A stretch of 27,561 bases of DNA. Source: Bacillota bacterium (lineage in GTDB: Bacteria > Bacillota > Clostridia > Peptostreptococcales > Anaerovoracaceae). The DNA is taken from the NCBI GenBank assembly GCA_017534025.1, contig JAFWDF010000008.1:1-27561 (forward strand), read 5' to 3'. Below the pieces are notes generated by a model. The model made no database searches. It had not been told where the DNA came from and was given only the letters and a program-made list of their open reading frames with translations. A program made the translations under genes and the position numbers. Positions 1 through 7,181 of this stretch are shown here, in pieces (position 1 is the stretch's first letter; each line of letters opens with the position of its first letter).

Positions 1-165
1 GGAATCGACCGCAGGACAGCATACCGAGTTGCCTACACAGGACGTAGAATTGCCTATGTCTGTAACAAGGGTGCTGTTAACGTGGCGATAAGCAATAAGA
101 GATTAACCGCATTTGGGCTAATCTCCATGTCGGACTACTACGCCAAATGGCAAGTCACTTGTTAA
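1..165 (+). CDS. Group II intron maturase/reverse transcriptase, C-terminal fragment
   Basis: This is the last 54 codons of an intron-encoded protein, open in frame 1 from the window edge to a TAA at 163-165. The segment NKRLTAFGLISMSDYYAK resembles the end of maturases of bacterial group II introns (typically TNERLKxAGxxxxSDYY). No HNH endonuclease domain follows, so this is an endonuclease-minus type, as in class C and related bacterial lineages. The protein binds its own intron RNA, assists splicing and reverse-transcribes it during retrohoming. The context supports the call, because intron domains V and VI follow directly. The reverse transcriptase domain lies outside the window, so activity cannot be judged. 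Identity is fairly sure; the subclass is inferred. Confidence 0.82.
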   Translation, partial: GIDRRTAYRVAYTGRRIAYVCNKGAVNVAISNKRLTAFGLISMSDYYAKWQVTC

Positions 166-173
166 GTTGGTTG

Positions 174-248
174 AACCGCCGTATACCGAACGGTACGTAC
201 GGTGGTGTGAGAGGTCGGGGGATTAACCAAATCCCCCTCCTACTCGAT
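174..248 (+). ncRNA. Group II intron domains V and VI with 3' splice site
   Basis: Domain V: 175-183 pairs with 198-206 (one G-U pair), then an upper helix ACC-GAAC-GGT at 185-194 closed by a GNRA-like GAAC loop, with the usual CG bulge at 196-197. Domain VI: GAG 209-211 pairs with CTC 243-245, AGG 212-214 with CCT 239-241, and GGGGGATT 217-224 with AATCCCCC 230-237. This leaves A242 bulged, seven nucleotides from the 3' end counting itself, exactly where the lariat branch-point adenosine is expected. The exact exon boundary is inferred. Confidence 0.82.
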
Positions 249-427
249 TGCAGGCGCGCTGGTGGGCCATGATCTGTGCGCGTTTTGGATGCAGAGCGGC
301 GGGCTGCAGCGGATTTCCGGATAGAGGCCTCAGTCGCCCGGCGGAAGAAGATCACAACATATGGCAAATGAAATGGTACAAGGCATTTCAAACATTCCTT
401 CACCGGTTTACCGCGATGAATTTCCGC
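249..427 (+). other. 3' flank of intron, no recognisable gene
   Basis: No homologous coding sequence was recognised. The frame starting at 251 is open for about 24 codons from the splice junction (AGALVGHDLCAFW...) before a TAG at 323-325. It could be the tail of an interrupted gene or chance. Other frames show only short ORFs without a convincing ribosome binding site. Confidence 0.3.
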
Positions 428-456
428 TTGACACGGGTGGAAATCAGGAGTATATT
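428..456 (+). promoter_or_regulatory. Sigma-70 promoter of the aro operon
   Basis: A perfect -35 box TTGACA (428-433) is followed after 17 bp by TATATT (451-456), a near-consensus -10. Transcription should begin near 463, about 40 nt before the leader-peptide ORF. It lies downstream of the intron, so operon transcription does not depend on the element. Confidence 0.85.
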
Positions 457-504
457 GTTTGTAATTTCAATTATTTTTGTATTGAGGGTCTGAGGTATCA
501 CGAT

Positions 505-627
505 ATGACTGCAATCCGTTCCCGCAACTATTTCTTCAGCTATTATTATGGCCTGTTTACCAGCTTTACAGGCTATTTTTGGCGTACAGAAAAAGAAACA
601 GGGCACCGGAAGGCATGGCAAATATAA
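505..627 (+). CDS. Aromatic-amino-acid leader peptide (attenuator peptide)
   Basis: This is a 40-codon ORF starting at ATG 505 with a GAGG Shine-Dalgarno at 492-495. Residues 9-26 read YFFSYYYGLFTSFTGYFW: 11 of 18 are aromatic (five Tyr, five Phe, one Trp), and another Trp is at 38. Such a run is the hallmark of leader peptides in transcription attenuation, as in the Phe-rich leader of enterobacterial pheA. Scarcity of charged tRNA-Tyr or tRNA-Phe would stall the ribosome here and alter folding of the RNA ahead of the terminator at 678-706. The first downstream gene is DAHP synthase, the entry step to those amino acids, which fits. The frame is open further upstream, but the start at 505 is favoured because the promoter places transcription start near 463. 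The peptide sequence is seen directly; its regulatory role is inferred. Confidence 0.75.
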   Translation: MTAIRSRNYFFSYYYGLFTSFTGYFWRTEKETGHRKAWQI

Positions 628-706
628 CGAGCAGATCGGGATCAGAAGAACCAGAATCAGATGCAGAAGAATCGACAGCCATCCGGGAGAACCGGATGGC
701 TTTTTT
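606..706 (+). promoter_or_regulatory. Predicted attenuator: antiterminator and terminator arms
   Basis: The 5' arm of the terminator (GCCATCCGG, 678-686) can also pair with an earlier segment: ATGGC 615-619 with GCCAT 678-682 and CCGGA 606-610 with TCCGG 682-686 (sharing T682), leaving AGGC as a bulge. The earlier segment overlaps the last codons of the leader ORF, so a ribosome completing the peptide would cover it and favour the terminator. A ribosome stalled at the Tyr/Phe run would leave it free. This alternative pairing is a hand-drawn inference. Confidence 0.5.
678..706 (+). terminator. Intrinsic terminator upstream of aroF
   Basis: GCCATCCGG (678-686) pairs with CCGGATGGC (692-700), forming a 9-bp stem with a 5-nt loop, followed by six T (701-706). 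It lies 50 nt after the leader-peptide stop and about 105 nt before aroF, so it most likely acts as the attenuator terminator rather than ending an upstream gene. Confidence 0.88.
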
Positions 707-811
707 CATATCTGCTCTGCGCGGAAATAACGGAAGTGAACGGAGGCCGGCAGGCCGGATTCCGGAACGGAAAGAAACAGTGTCAGCAATTATTCAACAG
801 GAGGTAACGGA

Positions 812-1831
812 ATGGTCATTATTTTAAAGAGCGGAACGGCAACTACAGAAATCGCGGAACTGGAAGGGTACCTGTCGGCGTATGATCTCAAGGTTCAGGA
901 GACTGTAGGAGAGCATACCACAATTCTCGGTCTCGTGGGCGATACATTATCGGTGGATATGGATACCCTGCTGTCTTTCCCTTGTGTGGAAGATGTGCGG
1001 CGTATTCAGGAGCCGTATAAAGCGGCCAACCGGAAGTTCCACCCGGAACCGACGGTGGTGGACATCGCTCCGGGAGTCAGCATCGGCGGCGGTGCGTTTG
1101 CCGTGATCGCAGGGCCTTGTTCCGTGGAATCAGAAGAGCAGATTATCGAAGTGGCGGAAGCGGTCAAGGCATCCGGAGCTACCCTGCTGCGAGGCGGCGC
1201 ATTCAAGCCGAGAACTTCTCCATATGCGTTCCAGGGCATGCGGGCCCACGGCCTGGAGCTGCTGCTGAAGGCCAGGGAAGCGACGGGGCTGCCGATCGTG
1301 ACGGAAATCATGAGCGCCGATCACCTTCCGCTTTTCAAAGAAGTGGACGTGATCCAGGTTGGCGCCAGAAACATGCAGAACTTCGAACTCCTGAAGGTGC
1401 TCGGGAAACAGGAAAAACCGATCCTGCTCAAGCGCGGCCTGGCCAATACGATCGAAGAATGGCTGATGAGCGCGGAATACATTATGGCAGGCGGCAACCA
1501 CAACATTATCCTCTGTGAACGGGGAATCCGGACATTTGAAACGGCTACCAGAAATACGCTGGATCTGTCAGCGATTCCGGTACTGCGGGAGAAAACGCAT
1601 TTGCCGGTTATCGTCGATCCGAGTCACGCCACCGGCGTCCGGAAGTATGTGGATCCGCTGTCTGTAGCCGCTGTGGCGGCAGGTGCCGACGGCCTCATTA
1701 TCGAAGTGCACAACAACCCGCAGAAGGCGTTGTGTGACGGGCCGCAGTCATTGACACCGGCGCAGTTTGATACTACAATGAAAAAGATAACAAAGATGCG
1801 GGAGTTTGTTGCCACTGAGCTGAATGCGTGA
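812..1831 (+). CDS. aroF: 3-deoxy-7-phosphoheptulonate synthase (DAHP synthase, type I beta)
   Basis: It condenses phosphoenolpyruvate and erythrose 4-phosphate to DAHP, the first step of the shikimate pathway, in the cytosol. Residues 1-85 form the ferredoxin-like/ACT-like regulatory domain found in Thermotoga-type enzymes, which usually mediates feedback inhibition. The catalytic barrel begins near residue 95 with AGPCSVES (100-107), then RGGAFKPRTSPYAFQG (127-142), the VGARNMQN metal/PEP region, KRGLANTIEEW, and PVIVDPSHATG near the C-terminus. Its 339 residues match the usual length. The ATG is set by AGGAGG at 799-804, 7 nt upstream. It is first in the aro operon and probably controlled by the Tyr/Phe leader peptide. 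The symbol could equally be aroG or aroA(G) in other naming schemes. Confidence 0.96.
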   Translation: MVIILKSGTATTEIAELEGYLSAYDLKVQETVGEHTTILGLVGDTLSVDMDTLLSFPCVEDVRRIQEPYKAANRKFHPEPTVVDIAPGVSIGGGAFAVIAGPCSVESEEQIIEVAEAVKASGATLLRGGAFKPRTSPYAFQGMRAHGLELLLKAREATGLPIVTEIMSADHLPLFKEVDVIQVGARNMQNFELLKVLGKQEKPILLKRGLANTIEEWLMSAEYIMAGGNHNIILCERGIRTFETATRNTLDLSAIPVLREKTHLPVIVDPSHATGVRKYVDPLSVAAVAAGADGLIIEVHNNPQKALCDGPQSLTPAQFDTTMKKITKMREFVATELNA

Positions 1832-1933
1832 TTCTCTGAAGCTGCAGAGGAACCTGCGGTCTTGATCTGACCGGTCGCAGCGTACAGTGTGCAGCGACAG
1901 CGCATGAACAGAGGAAGCAGAGAAACTACTGCC

Positions 1934-1962
1934 GGCCGGCTCGCTCGCAGCCGGCCTTTCTT
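1934..1962 (+). terminator. GC-rich hairpin with short T-run between aroF and aroB
   Basis: GGCCGGCT (1934-1941) pairs perfectly with AGCCGGCC (1949-1956) around a 7-nt loop, followed by TTTCTT. It looks like a weak or partial terminator in the 160-nt gap. It could reduce expression of the genes after aroF or stabilise the aroF transcript. Confidence 0.55.
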
Positions 1963-2000
1963 GTAATTCTCCTGCCTTTCCGCTGGAAAGGATTTTGATC

Positions 2001-3056
2001 ATGACAAATACGATCCATATAGATGCAGGCAGCGGCTATGATGTGCTGATCGGCAGGGATCTGCTGGCACAGGTCGGGGAACGGACGCGCCGGGCGCTGC
2101 CGAAAACAGCCAGGATTGCAGTATTCACGGACACAACGGTACAGCCGCTGTATGGCGATGCCGTCGAGCGGAGTCTTCGTGAAGCAGGATTTGAAACCTG
2201 TTGTTTTGTATTTCCTGCCGGGGAACGGTCCAAGAATCTGGCCACCGTGGGCCGGTTTCTGGATTTCATGTCGGAGCACCGGCTGACACGCCGGGATGCG
2301 GTGCTGGTGCTGGGCGGCGGCGTGGCCGGTGACATGGGCGGCTTTGCGGCTTCCATTTATCTGCGGGGCATTCCGTTTGTGCAGGTGCCGACGACGCTGC
2401 TGGCGGCGGTGGATTCCTCTGTGGGCGGCAAGACCGGCGTAGATACCGCATACGGAAAGAATCTGACGGGAACATTCTGGCAGCCGTCTCTGGTCGTCTG
2501 TGATACGGGAACATTTGACAGCCTCGGAGTGGACCAGGTACTGGATGGAACGGCGGAAATCATCAAGACTGCCGCAATCCGGGATGCGGATCTGTTCGAA
2601 CGGCTGGAGGCCGGTGCACTGAAAGCCGACCCGGAAGCGGTCATTGCCCGCTGCGTGGAAATCAAAGGCGAGGTGGTGGCTTCCGATGAAAAGGAATCCG
2701 GACTTCGCCGCATCCTGAATTTCGGGCATACACTGGGGCATGCCATCGAACTGAAAAAAGACTACGGAATCAGTCATGGCCGGGCCGTGGCAATCGGCAT
2801 GCTGCTGGTGACGGCGGCCACCCGGAAAAACGGCTGGACGGAATCCGGTATATATGAAAGACTGCTGTCGCTGATATCATCCTCTGGCTTTGCCGTCGAA
2901 ACCGATGTGCCGCTGGAAGACCTCTGTGAAGCGGCCCGCAGCGACAAGAAATCAGAAGGGGATTCGATTCATATCATTTATCTGCAAACAATCGGAAGCT
3001 GTGCCGACCGGACAGTACGGTTCGATGCGCTTTACGATTTTCTGAAGAGTGAATGA
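2001..3056 (+). CDS. aroB: 3-dehydroquinate synthase
   Basis: It converts DAHP to 3-dehydroquinate, the second shikimate step, using NAD+ and a divalent metal. Seen motifs: GGGVAGDMGGF (about 105-115, nucleotide binding), PTTLLAAVDSSVGGKTGVD (about 130-148, phosphate and substrate loop), and LNFGHTLGHAIE near residue 240, whose histidines are metal ligands. Its 351 residues are normal for the family. The ATG at 2001 is preferred because GGAAAGGA ends 8 nt upstream. An in-frame TTG at 1995 would add two residues but is too close to that site. It lies between aroF and aroA, with 9 nt to the latter, consistent with one transcript. Confidence 0.95.
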   Translation: MTNTIHIDAGSGYDVLIGRDLLAQVGERTRRALPKTARIAVFTDTTVQPLYGDAVERSLREAGFETCCFVFPAGERSKNLATVGRFLDFMSEHRLTRRDAVLVLGGGVAGDMGGFAASIYLRGIPFVQVPTTLLAAVDSSVGGKTGVDTAYGKNLTGTFWQPSLVVCDTGTFDSLGVDQVLDGTAEIIKTAAIRDADLFERLEAGALKADPEAVIARCVEIKGEVVASDEKESGLRRILNFGHTLGHAIELKKDYGISHGRAVAIGMLLVTAATRKNGWTESGIYERLLSLISSSGFAVETDVPLEDLCEAARSDKKSEGDSIHIIYLQTIGSCADRTVRFDALYDFLKSE

Positions 3057-3065
3057 AGGAGTAAT

Positions 3066-4400
3066 ATGGATATCAAGGTTTATCCGGGAAAACTGACCGG
3101 GGCTGTGCAGGCACCGCCCTCCAAATCGCTGGCGCACCGGGCGCTGATCTGTGCGGCTCTGTCGGATGGGGAAAGCCGGATCCGCGGGATTTCCGGTTCA
3201 AAGGATATGGACGCGACCATCGGCTGTATCCGGGCGCTGGGCGCCCGGGTCGAACGGGCCGGCACGGAGTGCCGGATCCGGGGAATCTTTGCAGATGCAC
3301 AGGATCCGTCCGGGAACGGAGAAAGACCGGCGGCAGCGAAAGAAGAACCGGTACTGGACTGCATTGAGAGCGGGTCGACGCTGCGGTTCCTGCTGCCTGT
3401 GGCAGCAGCCCTCGGCGCGGAGTCGTCTTTTACCGGACGGGGAAAGCTGCCGGAGAGACCGATGACCCCCTTGGCCGATGAGATGAAGAAGAAGGGCGTG
3501 GAATTCCTTCCGGACGGCAGAGATCATCTGCCGTTTCGGATCCGCGGGAAGCTGCAGCCGGGACGCTTTACGATCCCGGGGAATGTGAGCTCGCAGTATA
3601 TTTCCGGTCTGCTGTTCGCGCTGCCGCTGCTGGAAGGGAACAGTGAAATTTACATTTCCGGAAAGCTGGAATCCGCTTCCTATATCGCTTTGACACTGGC
3701 TATGCTCCGGGAGTTCGGCATTGAAGTACGGGAAACTGCAGACGGCTTTACGGTGCCGGGCGGGCAGAAGTACCGTTCCGGAGACTGTGAAGTGGAAGGG
3801 GATCATTCCAATGGCGCGTTCTGGCTGGCGGCCGGCGCCATGGGGTCCGACCTGGAAATCTACGGCTTGAATACAGACAGTGCCCAGGGAGACCGGGCTG
3901 TGCTGGAAATCCTGCGGTCCCTGGGAGGGGGCTGCATCGAGAGCACTGCTACGGGACCGGATCCCGGGAAATATATCCATGCCTTTGCCGGCTCCATGAA
4001 AGGAATGAAGGTGGATTGTTCGGATATCCCGGATCTCGTTCCGATTCTGTCCGTGGCAGCTACCGCGGCAGAGGGGGAGACGCTGTTCTGTAATGCGGGC
4101 CGGCTGCGGATTAAAGAAAGCGATCGTCTGGCGGCTATGGCAGAGGTGCTGACGGCGCTGGGCGCCGGCGTGACGGAAAACGAAGACAGCCTGGCGGTGC
4201 GGGGAAGCAGTCTGCAGGGCGGCTGTGAAGTGGACGGCCACAACGACCACCGGATCGTCATGTCTGCTGCCATCGCTGCGCTGTGCTGCCGCGAACCGGT
4301 GGTGATCCGCGGCGCAGAGGCAGTCACCAAGAGCTATCCGGACTTTTTTGATAGATTCAGGGAACTGGGAGGAAGAGCGGATGTCATCGCAGATCGGTAA
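3066..4400 (+). CDS. aroA: 3-phosphoshikimate 1-carboxyvinyltransferase (EPSP synthase)
   Basis: It transfers enolpyruvyl from PEP to shikimate 3-phosphate, the sixth shikimate step. Residues 17-28 (PPSKSLAHRALI) carry the substrate-binding Lys20, Ser21 and Arg25. ESGSTLRF (101-108) and GKLPERPMTPL (126-136) line the PEP site, followed by SSQYISGLL, DHSNGAFWLAAGA, the catalytic CSDIPDLVP region, RIKESDRL and DHRIVMSAA. The two-domain fold is complete at 444 residues, slightly longer than usual, with a small insertion around residues 78-94. The GSTLRF signature replaces the GNAGTAMR form of enterobacterial enzymes. AAGGAG precedes the ATG. The 3' end overlaps aroC by 20 bp, so translation is probably coupled. 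Confidence 0.96.
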   Translation: MDIKVYPGKLTGAVQAPPSKSLAHRALICAALSDGESRIRGISGSKDMDATIGCIRALGARVERAGTECRIRGIFADAQDPSGNGERPAAAKEEPVLDCIESGSTLRFLLPVAAALGAESSFTGRGKLPERPMTPLADEMKKKGVEFLPDGRDHLPFRIRGKLQPGRFTIPGNVSSQYISGLLFALPLLEGNSEIYISGKLESASYIALTLAMLREFGIEVRETADGFTVPGGQKYRSGDCEVEGDHSNGAFWLAAGAMGSDLEIYGLNTDSAQGDRAVLEILRSLGGGCIESTATGPDPGKYIHAFAGSMKGMKVDCSDIPDLVPILSVAATAAEGETLFCNAGRLRIKESDRLAAMAEVLTALGAGVTENEDSLAVRGSSLQGGCEVDGHNDHRIVMSAAIAALCCREPVVIRGAEAVTKSYPDFFDRFRELGGRADVIADR

Positions 4401-5465
4401 AACATTAAAAGTATCTGTTTTCGGCGAGTCCCACGGAAAGGGGATCGGCGCGGTGATCGACGGCTTTCCGGCGGGCGAAGCCATTGATATGGAAGAGTTG
4501 CTGCAGTTCATGGCACGGCGCCGTCCGGGCAGGGACAAAACCAGCACCGCCAGAAAAGAAGATGATCTGCCGGAGATTCTGTCCGGCATTAAGGACGGCG
4601 TGACTGCGGGACGCCGATCGCGGCAGTGATCCGGAATACGGACCAGCGCTCGAAGGATTATAAGAACATTTCCCATGAAGCCAGGCCGGGGCATGCGGAT
4701 TTCACCGGGTATGAGCGGTATCACGGGTTCAATGATATCCGGGGAGGCGGCCATTTTTCCGGCCGTCTGACAGCGCCGCTGGTATTCGCAGGCGGACTTT
4801 GCCGGCAGTACCTGGCGCGGCGCGGGATCTATGTCGGCGCGCATCTGGAATCCATTGCAGGGATCCGGGATCATGCCTTTGATCCGTGCGAAACTTCCGA
4901 AGGGCGGATACTGGCGCCGGAAAATAAAGCCTTTCCGGTGATCGACGACATGGCCGGCGAAGCCATGCGGGAAGCGATTGAAGCGGCCCGTCTGGACGGC
5001 GATTCCGTGGGCGGCGTGGTGGAAATCATGGCGCTCGGGATGCCGGCGGGGATCGGCTCCCCGATGTTCGATACCGTGGAAGGCAGGCTGGCGCTGGGAT
5101 TATACGGCATTCCGGCCGTGAAGGGCGTCTCCTTCGGCAACGGTTTTGAGGCAGCTGCCATCCGGGGCAGTGAAAACAACGACGCGTTTTACATGGACGG
5201 GGAGCATGTCCGCACGGAAACCAACCACCACGGCGGCGCTCTGGGAGGCATTACCAGCGGGATGCCGGTGATTGCCCACGTGGCGTTCAAACCGACGCCG
5301 TCCATTGCGAAGCGCCAGAAAACCATTGATTATGTGGAGCGAAAAGACGCAGAGATCCAGGTACAGGGAAGACATGACCCTTGTGTCGTCATCCGTGCCG
5401 TACCGGTAGTGGAGGCGGTGACTTCTATTATATTAATGGATCTGCTGCTGGGAGAATCCAATTGA
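4381..5465 (+). pseudogene. aroC: Chorismate synthase with a single-base frameshift
   Basis: This would be the last common step to chorismate, using reduced FMN. The first frame (4381-4629) carries VFGESHGKGIGAVIDGFP and RRRPGRDK, then runs off after VTAG into a TGA at 4627-4629. The second frame (4626-5465) resumes precisely with VIRNTDQRSKDY, HEARPGHADF, GGGHFSGRLTAP, the RGSENNDAF region, TNHHGGALGGITSGMP and DPCVVIRAVPVVEA. One extra base after 4610 restores the expected AGTPIAAVIRN. Apart from this, no other lesion is seen over about 360 codons. It is therefore a very recent mutation, a sequencing or assembly error, or rescued by -1 slippage at GGGA. The first stop overlaps a GTG codon (GTGA), so reinitiation into a second fragment is also conceivable. 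The start is ATG 4381 after GAGGAAGAG, inside the aroA end. Confidence 0.88.
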
Positions 5466-6331
5466 AAACGTTTATTTCCATAGAAGGACTGGTATATGAT
5501 TATCCGGCACGCACGCCGGAGGACCAGCCGGTGCGGGCCATTGACGGCCTGGATCTCCATATCCGGGAAGGGTCGTTCACCGCAGTACTCGGGATGAACG
5601 GCTCGGGTAAATCCACCCTGGCCAAGTGCCTGAACGGGCTCTATGTGGCAGGGGACGGCCGGGTGCTCGTCGACGGTATGGACACGGCGGATGACGCGAA
5701 TGTCTGGAAGATTCGCAGCACTGTGGGCATGGTGTTTCAGAATCCGGATAACCAGATGGTATCCTCCATTGTAGAGGACGACGTGGCATTCGGCCCGGAA
5801 AATCTGGGCGTGCCGTCGGAGAAGATCCGGGAGCGGATCGACGCGGCCATGAAAGCTGCGGGCATTTTTGAGCAGCGGCACAGAAAGGTGCATCTTCTGT
5901 CCGGCGGACAGAAACAGCGGACCGCTATAGCCGGGGTGCTGGCCATGCAGCCGCGCTGCGTGGTTTTCGATGAGTCCACGGCCATGCTGGATCCGCAGGG
6001 CCGGGCCGGCGTTATGGAGATCATTGAAGATCTCCGGCGCACGGGCATTACCACCATCCTGATTACGCATAATATGGAAGAAGCTGTGCGGGCTGACCGG
6101 GTCATCGTTATGAAAGAGGGCCGTATCATACTGGAGGGACCTCCGGCCGTGGTGTTTGCCGACCGCAGGCAGATCGAGGCGGCGGGACTGGCGCTGCCGG
6201 CATCACTGACAGTGCGGGACGAGTTAATAAAACGGGGCATTCCGGTCCCGGATTATATTCTGGAAATGGACGCGCTGGCGGAATGGCTGGTGCGCACCGC
6301 GGAAGCAGGAGAGCCGGACGATGAGGATTGA
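5462..6331 (+). CDS. ecfA1: Energy-coupling factor transporter ATPase, first copy (EcfA1)
   Basis: It is one of two ATPases that drive ECF vitamin/metal importers, on the inner face of the membrane. Seen: Walker A GMNGSGKST (44-52), Q-loop VFQNPDNQMV (91-100), signature LSGGQKQR (146-153), Walker B CVVFDEST (166-173) and the switch histidine in LITHNMEEA. The start is TTG 5462, chosen because GGGAG lies 7 nt upstream and because homology begins at KTFISIEGL. The TTG overlaps the aroC stop (TTGA), so translation is probably coupled to aroC. The frame continues upstream inside aroC but encodes nothing like an ABC protein. Its 290 residues are normal. Confidence 0.92.
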   Translation: MKTFISIEGLVYDYPARTPEDQPVRAIDGLDLHIREGSFTAVLGMNGSGKSTLAKCLNGLYVAGDGRVLVDGMDTADDANVWKIRSTVGMVFQNPDNQMVSSIVEDDVAFGPENLGVPSEKIRERIDAAMKAAGIFEQRHRKVHLLSGGQKQRTAIAGVLAMQPRCVVFDESTAMLDPQGRAGVMEIIEDLRRTGITTILITHNMEEAVRADRVIVMKEGRIILEGPPAVVFADRRQIEAAGLALPASLTVRDELIKRGIPVPDYILEMDALAEWLVRTAEAGEPDDED

Positions 6332-7181
6332 AGTCAGAAATATCAGCTTTTCATATAATCCCGGGCAGCCGGATGAAGCGAAAATCCTGGACGGGATCAG
6401 CTTTGCGGTGGAATCGGGAACATTTACCGGAATTATCGGGCATACCGGTTCCGGCAAAACGACGCTGGTACAGCAGCTCAACGGTCTGCTGAAACCGTCA
6501 TCCGGAACGATTCTGGCAGGGGACGCGGACATTACCTCCGGCAAAGTTCCCATGGCGGATATACGCAGAAAGATCGGCCTGGTATTTCAGTATCCGGAAT
6601 ACCAGCTTTTTGAAGAAACCGTGGCGGAAGATATTGCGTTCGGGCCGCGGAATACCGGTATGCCGGAAGAGGAGATCGAAGCGCGGACCAGGGAAGCCAT
6701 GAAACTGGTGGGGCTGGAGTATGAGCAGTTTGCCGGCCGTTCTCCGTTTGAACTGTCCGGCGGCCAGAAAAGGCGGGCCGCCATTGCCGGGGTGCTGGCC
6801 ATGAAACCGGAAGTCCTGATTATGGACGAACCGGCGGCGGGGCTGGATCCGGGTGCGCATACCGCGATTCTGGAGATGATCGAAAATATACGAAAAGAAA
6901 CAGGCTGTTCAATTATTCTGGTATCGCACAATATGGACGATATCGGACGGTACTGCGATCAGGTGCTGGTGCTGGATCACGGCAGGCTGGTTCTGTCCGG
7001 CACGCCGGATGAAGTGTTTGGCCGGGCCGGGGAACTGGCTTCTTACGGGCTGGGTCTGCCGTCCGGGCGTGCATTGATCCGGAGGATGCAGGCGCTTGGC
7101 GCCGCTATTCCGGAGGAGGGTATTCTTACGGAAGAGCAGGCGGCCGATGCCATTGAAGCCTGGTGGAAGGAAAAACGATGA
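6321..7181 (+). CDS. ecfA2: Energy-coupling factor transporter ATPase, second copy (EcfA2)
   Basis: This is the second ATPase, which pairs with EcfA1 as a heterodimer in the ECF module. Seen: Walker A GHTGSGKTT (40-48), Q-loop VFQYPEYQLFEETV, signature LSGGQKRR, Walker B VLIMDEPAAGLDP and switch LVSHNMDD. The QYPEYQLF segment and DEPAAGLDP are typical of EcfA2. The ATG overlaps the ecfA1 end by 11 bp and has AGGAGA 8 nt upstream. Length is 286 residues. The divergence from EcfA1 (DEPAAG here, DESTAM there) argues for a true A1/A2 pair rather than a recent duplication. Confidence 0.92.
   Translation: MRIEVRNISFSYNPGQPDEAKILDGISFAVESGTFTGIIGHTGSGKTTLVQQLNGLLKPSSGTILAGDADITSGKVPMADIRRKIGLVFQYPEYQLFEETVAEDIAFGPRNTGMPEEEIEARTREAMKLVGLEYEQFAGRSPFELSGGQKRRAAIAGVLAMKPEVLIMDEPAAGLDPGAHTAILEMIENIRKETGCSIILVSHNMDDIGRYCDQVLVLDHGRLVLSGTPDEVFGRAGELASYGLGLPSGRALIRRMQALGAAIPEEGILTEEQAADAIEAWWKEKR

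Larger units (their letters stand above)
1..248 (+). mobile_element. Group II intron, 3' part (maturase end plus domains V-VI)
   Basis: The right end of a group II retro-intron is present; the left end is outside the window. After the maturase stop come the catalytic domain V hairpin and domain VI, and the element ends with the usual A-Y dinucleotide (A247 T248). The predicted 3' splice junction is after 248. The 3' flank from 249 encodes nothing I recognise. Such introns often insert next to intrinsic terminators, but the upstream flank needed to test this is missing. Confidence 0.82.

Noticed and set aside
248..493. 81-codon ORF downstream of the intron
   Set aside because: No ribosome site, no recognisable domain, and it runs across the aro promoter.
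463..811. T-box or other tRNA-sensing riboswitch before aroF
   Set aside because: No T-box core (AGGGTGGNACCGCG-like) was found; the Tyr/Phe-rich ORF explains the leader better.
579..827. 82-codon plus-strand ORF before aroF
   Set aside because: It spans the attenuator terminator and overlaps the aroF start; no ribosome site and biased composition.
4600..4630. Dedicated programmed frameshift signal in aroC
   Set aside because: No classical slippery heptamer, no upstream Shine-Dalgarno stimulator, and the nearest hairpin (4613-4624) is too close; deletion or sequencing error is more likely, so recoding is kept only as a possibility.
3198..4874. 558-codon minus-strand ORF opposite aroA/aroC
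   Set aside because: It is an antisense shadow of GC-rich coding sequence with no domain-like content; the plus strand encodes clear EPSP and chorismate synthase motifs.
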